From CAYJLC01 sp964370735 (GTDB lineage Bacteria; Bacillota; Clostridia; Oscillospirales; Butyricicoccaceae): a stretch of 31,824 bases of DNA. The notes under the pieces were generated by a model. It made no database searches and was not told where the DNA came from. It saw only the letters and a program-made list of their open reading frames with translations. Below, piece after piece: positions 1-8,424 of this stretch (position 1 is its first letter; each line of letters opens with the position of its first letter). The DNA lies in contig CAYJLC010000021.1 of NCBI GenBank assembly GCA_964370735.1, positions 1 through 31,824 on the forward strand. The letters run 5' to 3'. The translations under genes and the position numbers were made by a program.

Positions 1-1125
1 GCTATACTTCGCAGTGTCTGAAGTAATCGCATCTTCAAAATTATTAACTTTATTTTTCGTGAAAAACATACAAGATAGTGAGCCTATATAGTTCACAGTG
101 TTATCTGTAATTTCACTTAGTTTTTCTCCAAAATAAGTCCCTAAAGTGTTGATATTATCGTATATTTCTGGATTATTTTTAAGCTGCTTAAGCGTTTCGA
201 TACCAGCCGTCATCGCTATTGGATTTCCAGACAAAGTTCCTGCTTGATACACTTCGCCGACAGGAGAAACACACGACATGATTTCTTTTTTTCCACCATA
301 AGCGCCAACAGGCATGCCACCGCCAATTATTTTACCATAAGTAACTAGGTCTGGAGTGACACCAAAATACTCGGCAGCACCACCAAAAGCAAGTCTAAAT
401 CCAGTGATAACTTCGTCGAAAATAAGAAGAGTTTCATTCTTGTCACAAAGGTCACGAAGTCCTTTTAAAAATCCATCGCAAGGTAAAACAAGACCCATAT
501 TTGCTGCAACAGGCTCGATAATTATGCAAGCAATATTGCCTTCGTTTTCTTTAAAAAGTTTCTCAACACTGTCTAAATCGTTATATTTTGCTATTAAAGT
601 GTCTTTTGCAGTACCAATTGTCACACCCTTGCTATCCGGTGCACCAAAAGTAAGTGCTCCCGAACCTGCCTTAACTAGCATACTATCTGAATGGCCATGA
701 TAACAGCCAGCAAATTTAATAATTTTCTCTTTTTTAGTAAATCCCCTAGCCAAACGCAAAGCACTCATTACAGCCTCGGTTCCACTGCTAACCATACGAA
801 TCATCTCGATATGCTTGATGTTTTTTGTGATAAATTCAGCTAGTTCTACTTCTAATGCAGTCGACGCACCAAAACTAAGCCCATTTTGAGCAGCTTTTGT
901 CACTGCATTTATCACATTTTCGTCTGCGTGCCCTAAAATCATAGGTCCCCAAGACCCAATATAATCTAGATAAACATTTCCATCTTCGTCAATAATTTTA
1001 TTACCTTTAGCACTTTTTATAAACTTTGGGTTTCCACCAACGGATTTAAAAGCACGAACAGGGCTATTAACTCCACCTGGCATAACTTCTTTTGCTCTTA
1101 AAAATAGATTTTCTGAATTATTCAT
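1..1125 (-). CDS. hemL: Glutamate-1-semialdehyde 2,1-aminomutase, 3' end cut by window edge
   Basis: PLP enzyme that converts glutamate-1-semialdehyde to 5-aminolevulinate, the last step of the C5 route begun by HemA. I translated the reverse strand from the ATG at 1125, which has an AAGGAAG SD just upstream. It gives 375 residues with no stop before the window edge. The family is about 425-430 residues, so roughly the last 50 are missing. Seen in the protein: MPGGVNSPVRAF near residues 15-26, the VSSGTEAVMSALRLAR block at 112-127, and YGKIIGGGMPVGAYGG with the PLP lysine K265, the same number as in E. coli HemL. It follows hemB with a 13-nt gap and is the last gene of the operon that can be seen. 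Family and function are close to certain. Confidence 0.95.
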   Translation of the reverse strand, partial: MNNSENLFLRAKEVMPGGVNSPVRAFKSVGGNPKFIKSAKGNKIIDEDGNVYLDYIGSWGPMILGHADENVINAVTKAAQNGLSFGASTALEVELAEFITKNIKHIEMIRMVSSGTEAVMSALRLARGFTKKEKIIKFAGCYHGHSDSMLVKAGSGALTFGAPDSKGVTIGTAKDTLIAKYNDLDSVEKLFKENEGNIACIIIEPVAANMGLVLPCDGFLKGLRDLCDKNETLLIFDEVITGFRLAFGGAAEYFGVTPDLVTYGKIIGGGMPVGAYGGKKEIMSCVSPVGEVYQAGTLSGNPIAMTAGIETLKQLKNNPEIYDNINTLGTYFGEKLSEITDNTVNYIGSLSCMFFTKNKVNNFEDAITSDTAKYS

Positions 1126-1138
1126 TTTTTCACTTCCT

Positions 1139-2119
1139 TTATCCAATATCGCCTTTTTTGATAGCTTTTGCAAGCTCATTTGCAAAATAAGTTATTAAAA
1201 TATCTGAACCACTTCTAAAAATCGAAACTGCACTCTCGCACATCACTCCGTACTCATCAATAAGCCCTGCTTTCGCAGCATTCTTAATCATCGCATATTC
1301 ACCACTCACACTGTATGCAGCGATTGGCAAATTGGTATTCTGGCGTAATTTTGAAATAACATCAAGGTAAGATAATGCTGGTTTCACCATCAAAATATCT
1401 GCACCTTCGCTCTCGTCGATTATCGCCTCTTTTAACCCTTCTTTTACATTATGATAGTCCATTTGGTAAGATTTTCTGTCGCCAAAAGACGGTGCAGAAC
1501 CAGCTGCTTCGCGAAACGGACCATAAAAAGACGATGCGTATTTTATTGCATAAGACATAATCGGAGTATTTAGAAAATTCTCGTGGTCTAACGCATTTCT
1601 CATAGATAAAATTCTACCATCCATCATATCCGATGGTGCAACCATATCTGCACCAGCTTTCGCGTGGGAAATTGCGATTTTATTCAAATATTCCAGCGTT
1701 TTGTCATTATTCACCGTCTGTCCATCTAAAATCCCACAATGCCCATGCGAAGTATATTCGCACATACAAACATCAGAAATTAAGTAAATTTTATCTTTAT
1801 ATTGCTGTTTTAACGTTCGCAAACCCTCTTGCAACACACCATTATCATCGTAAGCCGACGAGCCTTTTTCGTCTTTATTTTTAGGAATTCCGAAAAGCAA
1901 AAATTTTGAAACACCATTTTCAAGCGCACTGTCTACACATTCAAAAAGACGGTCTGGGCTATACCTAAAATGCCCATCGAGCGAAGAAATTTCCGTCTTA
2001 ATATTCTTGCCTTCTTCGATAAAAATAGGCAAAATTAAGCTTTTTTCACTAACCCTAGTTTCACGCACTAAATCGCGCACAAACGGGTTTGTCCTAGTCC
2101 TTCTTGGTCTATTAATCAT
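1139..2119 (-). CDS. hemB: Delta-aminolevulinic acid dehydratase (porphobilinogen synthase)
   Basis: Condenses two 5-aminolevulinate molecules to porphobilinogen in the cytoplasm. With the ATG at 2119 the protein has 326 residues and begins MINRPRRTRTNPFVRDLVRET, the usual HemB N-terminus. The Schiff-base lysines are K193 (AIKYASSFYGPFR) and K246 (ILMVKPALSYLD). The zinc-type cysteine triad is present as C118, C120 and C128 in DVCMCEYTSHGHCG, so this is the Zn-dependent form. Two upstream in-frame ATGs (2149 and 2134) lie inside the end of cobA-hemD. The 2119 ATG is preferred because a GATGAGGT SD lies 8 nt upstream and it matches the family start. The gap to cobA-hemD is 4 nt. Confidence 0.96.
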   Translation of the reverse strand: MINRPRRTRTNPFVRDLVRETRVSEKSLILPIFIEEGKNIKTEISSLDGHFRYSPDRLFECVDSALENGVSKFLLFGIPKNKDEKGSSAYDDNGVLQEGLRTLKQQYKDKIYLISDVCMCEYTSHGHCGILDGQTVNNDKTLEYLNKIAISHAKAGADMVAPSDMMDGRILSMRNALDHENFLNTPIMSYAIKYASSFYGPFREAAGSAPSFGDRKSYQMDYHNVKEGLKEAIIDESEGADILMVKPALSYLDVISKLRQNTNLPIAAYSVSGEYAMIKNAAKAGLIDEYGVMCESAVSIFRSGSDILITYFANELAKAIKKGDIG

Positions 2120-2123
2120 AAAA

Positions 2124-3596
2124 CTATACCTCATCTTTGCATATTTCAAGTATTTTCTCTACCATACTATCAATAGTAGGCATTTCGCTGACAAAAGTAG
2201 TAAAACCAAGCTCTTTTGCCATTTTTTCTGTTTGATTTCCAATGCACACAGCCTTGATTTTACTAAAATCATTAATTTTTACATTATCTTTGAAGCCAGA
2301 AACACAACTTTTACTAGTGAAAGTTACAAAATCATACAAATGAATATCATCTATCTCACATTCAAGTTTTTCCGTCTTATATACAGCGAAATCTGTATAA
2401 TTAATTTGATTTTTCACGAAAATATCAACTATTTGCTCTGTTCCATCCTTTGCTCTAAGAAGTGCAACCTTGCTGTTTTTACTAACAATTTTTTTCTCAA
2501 TCATTTCATTTGCAAGTGTTTGTCCGTCAAAGTATGACGGAATAAAATCTGCAATAATTCCATATTTTTTAAGTGCATTTGCAGTTTCCGTTCCTATACA
2601 CGCGAAAGTTTTGGAATGCAAACTTCTCACATCTTTACCCTTTGAAAAAAGGTCTTCAAAGTAAGAATTTACACCCACAGCACTCGTAAAAATAACAGTG
2701 TCATAATCTGATAAATCAATGTCAAGAGGGCTTAAATCAGTAGTTTTTATCATCGGAAGTAGCGAAACATAGGCACCATTTTCCTTTAATTTATCGGATA
2801 ATTTCGATGTGTTTTTCTTCGGTTGTGTAATTAAAATTCGTTTATTTAATAATGTTTTTTTTGAAAACCAATCAAAACTTTCAGATAAATCACACACTTT
2901 ACCAACAATGAAAACTGCCGGAGAACATATATTGTTTTTTGCAATTATTTCTTCTATTTCATTCAATTTTCCGACAAATTTTCTTTGATACGAACGAGTT
3001 GCATTTTCTATGAACGCAAATGGCATATTTTCGCTCATTCCAGCATTAATTAATCCCTTTGCAATGTCTTTAGACGACGAAACCGACATCATAAATACCA
3101 AAGTTCCATTCAATTTTACAAGAGAAGAAAAGTCAATCGAAAGCTCGCACCCCTTCTTTGCGTGACCAGTTATTATATGCAAAGAAGAACAAAAATCACG
3201 ATGTGTCACAGGAATTCCACCGTACATCGGCGCAGAAATCGACGACGTAATGCCTGGAATAACTTCAAACTCAATGTCATTTTCGACAAGTTTTTCAAGC
3301 TCTTCCCCACCTCTGCCAAACACAAATGGGTCGCCACCTTTAAGCCTAACAACGATGCCATTTTGACTGCCGTATTCGACCAAAATATCATTTATTTTAT
3401 CTTGTGGTACAGCGTGATTTCCAACATTTTTCCCAACATGTATTTTAACTGCACTTTCAGGAATTAGCTCCATAATATCCTCGCCAACTAGTCTATCGTA
3501 TACAACAACATCGGCTTTTCGTAAAATTTCATAGGCTTTTAGTGTCAAAAGTCCTTTTTCGCCAGGTCCTGCCCCAACTAAATATACTTTACCCAT
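2124..3596 (-). CDS. cobA-hemD: Fused uroporphyrinogen-III C-methyltransferase / uroporphyrinogen-III synthase
   Basis: Bifunctional protein of 490 residues. The N-terminal half (about 1-245) is an SAM-dependent methyltransferase that makes precorrin-2. It shows VGAGPG at 7-12, YDRLV at 33-37 and GGDPFVFGRGGEE at 87-99. The C-terminal half (about 250-490) is uroporphyrinogen-III synthase, HemD. It shows ILITQPKKN at the domain start, VIFTSAVGVNSYF in the middle and VTFTSKSCVSGF late in the domain. The fusion puts the synthase and the first branch enzyme towards siroheme and B12 in one chain, and is known in Clostridia. The ATG at 3596 overlaps the end of hemC by 8 nt, with an AAGGA-type SD inside hemC. 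The HemD half is weakly conserved at sequence level, as is usual for that family. Confidence 0.94.
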   Translation of the reverse strand: MGKVYLVGAGPGEKGLLTLKAYEILRKADVVVYDRLVGEDIMELIPESAVKIHVGKNVGNHAVPQDKINDILVEYGSQNGIVVRLKGGDPFVFGRGGEELEKLVENDIEFEVIPGITSSISAPMYGGIPVTHRDFCSSLHIITGHAKKGCELSIDFSSLVKLNGTLVFMMSVSSSKDIAKGLINAGMSENMPFAFIENATRSYQRKFVGKLNEIEEIIAKNNICSPAVFIVGKVCDLSESFDWFSKKTLLNKRILITQPKKNTSKLSDKLKENGAYVSLLPMIKTTDLSPLDIDLSDYDTVIFTSAVGVNSYFEDLFSKGKDVRSLHSKTFACIGTETANALKKYGIIADFIPSYFDGQTLANEMIEKKIVSKNSKVALLRAKDGTEQIVDIFVKNQINYTDFAVYKTEKLECEIDDIHLYDFVTFTSKSCVSGFKDNVKINDFSKIKAVCIGNQTEKMAKELGFTTFVSEMPTIDSMVEKILEICKDEV

Positions 3597-4476
3597 TTTT
3601 ATTTTTTCCTTTTTCTTTTAGTTCAGTAGCTAAATTTTCTCCGAGTTTTATGCCATCTTCCTTTTTTCCTTCGACAGTTTTTATGTAAATATTTTCATTT
3701 TCATCGACATAAAAACCTGTTAAATTAATAAAATCGCCATTTAAAGTAGCATAAGCTGCCACAGGAGAAGAACAGCCACCATCCAATTTTCTTACAAAAG
3801 CTCGCTCTGCATTCGTAATAAAAAAACTATCCATTGAATTAAATTCATTTAAAAATGAAGTGTCAACACCTTGCCTACTTTGAACGCAAACAACACCCTG
3901 ACACGCTGCAGGAATAATCTCCTCTGTCGTGAAAATTCTAGAAATACGCTCTTCTAAACCAAGCCTTTTTATGCCAGCAAACGCAAGCACAATAGCTGAA
4001 TATTCAAGGCTATCGAGTTTTGCAAGACGAGTCTGAACATTCCCACGAATTGGCTTAATTTTAGCATTTGGATAAAGTTTTTTAAGCTGAATTTCACGCC
4101 TTTTACTCGAACAACCGATTGGTTTTGAAAAATCAAGTTCTGAAACTCCGATTGGTAAAATCAGTACATCTCTAGGGTCTTCACGCTCTGAAACTGCAAT
4201 AATAGGCAGTTTTTCGTCCGTAATCATCGGCATATCCTTATAACTATGAACTGTTAAATCGGCTTTGTTTTCTAAAAGTGCCTTGTCTAGCTCCTTTACA
4301 AATAGTCCTTTTCCGCCAATTTTATCGAGCGTTTTATCGAGAATAATATCACCTGTTGTCTTCATCGTGACCAAAGAAACATCGATATTTTTATGGTATT
4401 TTTCGATACTTTCTATCACCATATTTGACTGCACTACTGCAAGTTTACTCTCTCTACTTGCGACTATAATTTTCAA
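3589..4476 (-). CDS. hemC: Porphobilinogen deaminase (hydroxymethylbilane synthase)
   Basis: Joins four porphobilinogens to hydroxymethylbilane. The 295-residue length is normal. The dipyrromethane cofactor cysteine is C235 in LDGGCSSPVA and the catalytic aspartate is D81 in HSYKDMP. GCSSKRREIQL (121-131) and IRGNVQTRL carry the usual arginines. The start codon is TTG at 4476, giving the standard N-terminus MKIIVASRESKLAVVQ. A GAGGGAG SD lies 7 nt upstream, inside the last codons of sirC. It sits between sirC (1-nt gap) and cobA-hemD (8-nt overlap), so translation is probably coupled. Confidence 0.95.
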   Translation of the reverse strand: MKIIVASRESKLAVVQSNMVIESIEKYHKNIDVSLVTMKTTGDIILDKTLDKIGGKGLFVKELDKALLENKADLTVHSYKDMPMITDEKLPIIAVSEREDPRDVLILPIGVSELDFSKPIGCSSKRREIQLKKLYPNAKIKPIRGNVQTRLAKLDSLEYSAIVLAFAGIKRLGLEERISRIFTTEEIIPAACQGVVCVQSRQGVDTSFLNEFNSMDSFFITNAERAFVRKLDGGCSSPVAAYATLNGDFINLTGFYVDENENIYIKTVEGKKEDGIKLGENLATELKEKGKNKNG

Positions 4477-4477
4477 T

Positions 4478-4942
4478 CTAAAACTCCCTCTTTTCTACAA
4501 TTTTTTTAATTTTATCGGCTGTTTCTTTTAATTTTTTATGGTCATTTCCGTTTCCGATTATAGCCAAATTAATTTCATCGTCGTTATAATTATATGGAAA
4601 ATAAAACGTTGAATCTTCCTTGCAAGAAGAATTATTAACTTCAATTTGCACTTTTTTGCAGATATTTACGATTTGTTTATTGATTTTCAAATCATCTGTG
4701 CAAGCAAGAACGAAAAAACAATCTTCAATATATTTTTCGTGAAATTCATCGATTATAAGTTCAATATTTTGGCGATTTATCAAAGCAAAGTCATTGTTAA
4801 AATCTTTCGAAACAACTCTTATTCTGACATTGTATTCAAGAAGTTTAGACACTCTTCGATATGCAATTTTTCCACCTCCAAATACGATAACAAGTCTATT
4901 ATCGCATTTTTTAAATATAGGAAAAAAGTTATTGTTTTTCAT
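4478..4942 (-). CDS. sirC: Precorrin-2 dehydrogenase (SirC / CysG N-terminal type)
   Basis: A 154-residue NAD-dependent dehydrogenase of the Met8p/CysG-N family that oxidises precorrin-2 to sirohydrochlorin, the precursor of siroheme and of the anaerobic cobalamin route. The Rossmann motif VFGGGKIAYRR is at 20-30, and the conserved ACTDD segment with the likely catalytic aspartate is at 80-84. The protein holds only the NAD domain plus a short tail, so it is shorter than Met8p or full CysG, and a chelatase activity cannot be inferred. The ATG at 4942 has a GAGGAAAG SD and overlaps the end of cobK by 14 nt. Placement between cobK and hemC supports a role in this pathway. Confidence 0.85.
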   Translation of the reverse strand: MKNNNFFPIFKKCDNRLVIVFGGGKIAYRRVSKLLEYNVRIRVVSKDFNNDFALINRQNIELIIDEFHEKYIEDCFFVLACTDDLKINKQIVNICKKVQIEVNNSSCKEDSTFYFPYNYNDDEINLAIIGNGNDHKKLKETADKIKKIVEKREF

Positions 4943-5705
4943 ACTTTCCTCTTAAAATTTCCTTTAATTCATCTAAATTTATACCGTTATCAAATGGCTT
5001 AGATATAACTATAATTTTCATGTCTAATTTTCTTGCAGCTGTAATTTTTTCATCAAAACCACCAGTTTTTCCTGTAAGTTTTGTTATAATAAACCTTGAA
5101 TTATATTTTTTCATCATCGTAAGATTTAACTCTAAATCAAATGGACCTTGCATAAGTATGATATTTTTTGATAAAACCCCTATTTCTTCGCAGTTTTTAA
5201 GCGAATAATCAAACGGAAGTGCACGAACAACAAGTCTTTCGCTTAGATTTTTTAAATTTTTATACTTATAAAGTTCTTTACTGCCTGTCGTTGAGAAGAC
5301 TATTCCTTCAAATTCATTTAGATAAAAAACAGCGTCTTCAATACTTTCAAAATAAACAATATCGTCATAATCGGCTACCGAAGTTTCTCTTGCTACTCGA
5401 ATATAATCAATATTTTGTTTTATACACGCATTTTTAATATTTTCAGTAACCAAAGTTGCATAAGGGTGTGTTGCATCGATTATTTTGTCATATTTTTTGC
5501 TCAAAATCAGCTCTGATATACCGTTTTCATCTAATCTGCCACAAAAAACACCTTTGTTATTTATGTGTGAAATCACTTCTTTACCATATTCTGTTGCGAC
5601 GCAAATGTCTATATCAATTTGATTTTCTTCACAAAATTCAGCGATTTTTCTTCCTTCATAAGTACCACCGAAAAGTAATATTTTATTAAACTCCTTTGTA
5701 ACCAC
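4929..5705 (-). CDS. cbiJ: Cobalt-precorrin-6A reductase (CbiJ/CobK)
   Basis: NAD(P)H-dependent reductase of cobalt-precorrin-6A in the oxygen-independent route. The family is recognised from the N-terminal ILLFGGTYEGR Rossmann motif, IDATHPYAT in the middle, and TTGSKELY and RFIITKLTGKTGGF towards the C-terminus. From GTG at 5705 it is 258 residues. The start is uncertain. The strong SD AAAGGAG lies 17-23 nt inside the 5705 reading, directly before the cbiH stop, and the next in-frame codons contain no ATG, GTG or TTG. GTG 5705 is the only standard start before the Rossmann motif, with a weak GGTGA upstream. It overlaps cbiH by 20 nt. Confidence 0.88.
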   Translation of the reverse strand: MVTKEFNKILLFGGTYEGRKIAEFCEENQIDIDICVATEYGKEVISHINNKGVFCGRLDENGISELILSKKYDKIIDATHPYATLVTENIKNACIKQNIDYIRVARETSVADYDDIVYFESIEDAVFYLNEFEGIVFSTTGSKELYKYKNLKNLSERLVVRALPFDYSLKNCEEIGVLSKNIILMQGPFDLELNLTMMKKYNSRFIITKLTGKTGGFDEKITAARKLDMKIIVISKPFDNGINLDELKEILRGKYEKQ

Positions 5706-6417
5706 GAGGAGTCACCAACTTTCCATTTACAACTTTTGTCTTTGTATTACCGATAAAAACAGTAGTAAACATATCGATTTCGTCATTATTCTTAAGGTCT
5801 TCAAGGTTACATATTTTATAATATTCGCCATCTCTGCCTATGTTTTTCACATATCCACACGGCGTTTTTTCGCCTTTATATTTTAAAATGATATCGACTG
5901 CCATATCTAAATAATCGGAGCGTTTTATGCTCTTCGGATTATATAAAACCAGCACAAAATCTCCGTTTGCAGCCAAATCAATACGTTTTTTTATATCTTC
6001 TATCGGTGTAAGCAAATCACTAAGCGAAATCACCGCAAAATCGTGAATTAAAGGTGCACCCAAAAGCGCTGCTCCACTGTTTGCAGCAGTAATTCCAGCT
6101 ATTGTAATTATTTCAACCTCAGGATGGTCAATCGCTACCTCACGCATCACACCTGCCATACCGTAAACACCTGCATCTCCACTACATACAAAAGCGATTG
6201 TTTTACCTAAAAGTGCCTCTGAAAGTGCCATTTCGCAACGTTTTACCTCTTGTTTCATAGGTGTATGTAATATTTTTTTACCTATGCAAAGATCTTTTAC
6301 AAGCTCTGTATACAAGGTATACCCCACAATTACATCGCTTTCTAAAATAGCTTCTTTTGCTTGTGGCGTCATAAATTCTTCTTTTCCGGGGCCAATGCCG
6401 ACTACATATATTTTCAA
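5686..6417 (-). CDS. cbiH: Cobalt-precorrin-3 (precorrin-3B) C17-methyltransferase
   Basis: SAM-dependent methyltransferase that drives ring contraction and C17 methylation of the corrin precursor. The 243 residues begin MKIYVVGIGPGKEEFMTPQA. The second SAM-binding motif is CSGDAGVYGMAG near residue 80, and GYTLYTELV and GCAN-like chemistry segments follow the CbiH/CobJ pattern rather than CbiF or CbiL. The start codon is TTG at 6417, with a GGAAG SD about 6 nt upstream in the 16-nt gap after hemA. No iron-sulfur extension is present, so this is the short single-domain type. Confidence 0.92.
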   Translation of the reverse strand: MKIYVVGIGPGKEEFMTPQAKEAILESDVIVGYTLYTELVKDLCIGKKILHTPMKQEVKRCEMALSEALLGKTIAFVCSGDAGVYGMAGVMREVAIDHPEVEIITIAGITAANSGAALLGAPLIHDFAVISLSDLLTPIEDIKKRIDLAANGDFVLVLYNPKSIKRSDYLDMAVDIILKYKGEKTPCGYVKNIGRDGEYYKICNLEDLKNNDEIDMFTTVFIGNTKTKVVNGKLVTPRGYKGV

Positions 6418-6433
6418 AATTCTTCCAACTTTC

Positions 6434-7438
6434 TTATTTTTTTTCTGTCAAAACTTGCATTTTATATTCATACCACTTATAGAAATTTTCTACATATTTT
6501 GATAATATTTTATTCGCTTTTTTCTCGTGAATTAGCTTATGAAAATCTATATGATTACTATCTAAATTATCAATATTATAGTATAAAACGCCTTCTAATT
6601 TCTCAATTTTAGGGTCGATATCTCGTGGTACTGCAAGATCTATAAATATATCAGGAATGTTTGAAATTTTAGCTAATTTCTCAATTTCAATCGTGAAATG
6701 CGGGCTTGAAGTTGCACTAACCACAGCATCAACTTCACAAATTTTCTCATATCTATCACCATAACTTACAAAATCCACACCAGACGGTATGATATTTTCT
6801 TTATACTTATATTGCCTTAAAGTCATAGTGGTTTTGATGTTTTGGCTGGCTAAAATTTCTGCCGTTAGTCTGCCAATTTCTCCATTTCCAATAATCAAAA
6901 CACTCTTAATATGCTCATTTTTCAAAATAATATTTGCAGCACATTTTGCAGTAGAATTGTTGTCAGTTTTAAAGTCAATTTCCGACTTCACCTTTTTCGC
7001 ACCACTTATTGCATTGCGAAACAAAACCTCTAAAATTCCGTCGGTTGCCTCTTGTTCTCTTGCTAAAATTAGCGCATTTTTAACTTGGCTGATTATTTGA
7101 TCTTCGCCCCAAATTTGCGATTTTAGTCCACTTGCTACTTGAAATAAATGAAATATTGCATCTTTATTTATCAAATTAACTCTATTCTGCACGAAATTTT
7201 CGCTATTCAGTTCAAGAAAATCACAGATCACCTCAAAAGGGTCAACGGCATTTTCGTATGCTAGATTTAGATAAATTTCAGTTCTATTGCATGTCGAAAT
7301 CACGACAGAACCTAAAATTTTGTCGTTTTCTTTTAGTTTTTCATAAAATTCAACTAATCTACTTTGAGTAAGTGCAAATATTTCTCTTTTTTCTAGACAT
7401 GCTAGATTATAGTCAATTATTGACGCTGATATATTCAA
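6434..7438 (-). CDS. hemA: Glutamyl-tRNA reductase, short form
   Basis: Reduces Glu-tRNA(Glu) to glutamate-1-semialdehyde with NADPH, the first step of the C5 tetrapyrrole route. The catalytic cysteine is C50 in VVISTCNRTEIYL, the GLKSQIWGEDQI segment follows, and an NADPH-binding domain starts near VLIIGNGEIGR. At 334 residues it is clearly shorter than typical HemA (about 400-455), and the C-terminal dimerisation domain is mostly absent. The stop is real in this frame and cbiH begins 16 nt later, so no hidden extension fits. The start is TTG at 7438, overlapping the TGA of cbiG (TTGA), with GGAG 9 nt upstream. It is placed inside the cbi genes, which suggests use for B12. Confidence 0.93.
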   Translation of the reverse strand: MNISASIIDYNLACLEKREIFALTQSRLVEFYEKLKENDKILGSVVISTCNRTEIYLNLAYENAVDPFEVICDFLELNSENFVQNRVNLINKDAIFHLFQVASGLKSQIWGEDQIISQVKNALILAREQEATDGILEVLFRNAISGAKKVKSEIDFKTDNNSTAKCAANIILKNEHIKSVLIIGNGEIGRLTAEILASQNIKTTMTLRQYKYKENIIPSGVDFVSYGDRYEKICEVDAVVSATSSPHFTIEIEKLAKISNIPDIFIDLAVPRDIDPKIEKLEGVLYYNIDNLDSNHIDFHKLIHEKKANKILSKYVENFYKWYEYKMQVLTEKK

Positions 7439-8424
7439 AAATTACAACTCCATTCTGATTGCGAAAGTGCTATTGTTATACCGTTTTCACTTTGCTTTTT
7501 TAGTATTAATTTAGAATTTTTATTTGCAAAAACTGCACTTCTCTCACATACGTTGTCAACATTAGTAATAGATTTTACAAATGCTGAACTTGTAAATTCT
7601 CCGACAAGTGAATTTAGTTCTTTATCAGAGTAAAACTCACATATAATATTGTATTTTTCACAAAAATCAAGTATAGCTTTTTCGTTAGATTTAATATCTA
7701 TTGATGCGATTTTATTTACACTCATAATTGATATTTCATTTTCAGTAAGAACCCTATGAACATAATTTTCAAACATTTTACTATCTGTGTTTTTCTTGCA
7801 GCCAACACCAATTATTATGTTTTTTGGCACTAAATTTAATGTAATATCGAAAGGTTTTTTCACTTTATTGCTTATGCAAATTCCTACTTTTGATTTTTCA
7901 TCAAAATTAAATGGAAAGTCACCATTTATGTCATAATCACACGAAAAATTGATACTTTCACCCTTTAAAACTGCTGATGAAATGTGTTTTATATCCTCGA
8001 TATTTGCAATTTTCAAGTTATTCTTCTTAGCGAAAATGTCTACTGCAAATTTGTCGTTTATATCTGTCGCAGTCGTTATAACTGGCGTCATTTTCAACTT
8101 TTGACAAATGATTTGTGTAATTTCATTAGCGCCACCAATGTGACCTGAAAGTATTGGAATTGCAAATTTTCCCTTTTCATCCAAAACAATAATTGCAGGG
8201 TCGGTGTCTTTAGAAACAATATAATCTTTTGTAAGCCTTATCGCAATTCCTATTGCTCCTATGAAAATTAAAACATCGAGTTTATTAAAATTTTCTTTAA
8301 TAAATCCTTTAACTTCTGACGGTTTATTAGTTTCAAAAAAATCAAAATCAAGCTCTTTTTTCACCTGTTCACTCAATATTTTGCCATTATTAGTGAATGA
8401 AAAAATTCCTGCTCTAACCGTCAT
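7435..8424 (-). CDS. cbiG: Cobalt-precorrin-5A hydrolase (CbiG)
   Basis: Opens the delta-lactone ring of cobalt-precorrin-5A and releases the two-carbon fragment in the anaerobic B12 route. From the ATG at 8424 it is 329 residues. The N-terminal part has FIGAIGIAIRL and the hallmark PILSGHIGGANEIT. The C-terminal domain starts near IIIGVGCKKNT. A longer reading from an ATG at 8487 exists, but it would add 21 residues lying fully inside cbiF. The 8424 start (MTVRAGIFSFTNNG) fits the family and has AAGGA upstream. It overlaps cbiF by 11 nt and hemA by 4 nt. Confidence 0.92.
   Translation of the reverse strand: MTVRAGIFSFTNNGKILSEQVKKELDFDFFETNKPSEVKGFIKENFNKLDVLIFIGAIGIAIRLTKDYIVSKDTDPAIIVLDEKGKFAIPILSGHIGGANEITQIICQKLKMTPVITTATDINDKFAVDIFAKKNNLKIANIEDIKHISSAVLKGESINFSCDYDINGDFPFNFDEKSKVGICISNKVKKPFDITLNLVPKNIIIGVGCKKNTDSKMFENYVHRVLTENEISIMSVNKIASIDIKSNEKAILDFCEKYNIICEFYSDKELNSLVGEFTSSAFVKSITNVDNVCERSAVFANKNSKLILKKQSENGITIALSQSEWSCNF

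Noticed and set aside
2120..2149. Longer hemB starting at 2149 or 2134
   Set aside because: These starts lie inside cobA-hemD and add residues not typical of HemB. The 2119 ATG has a better placed SD.
2007..2537. 176-codon plus-strand open frame
   Set aside because: Shadow of hemB and cobA-hemD on the other strand, with no SD and a low-complexity translation.
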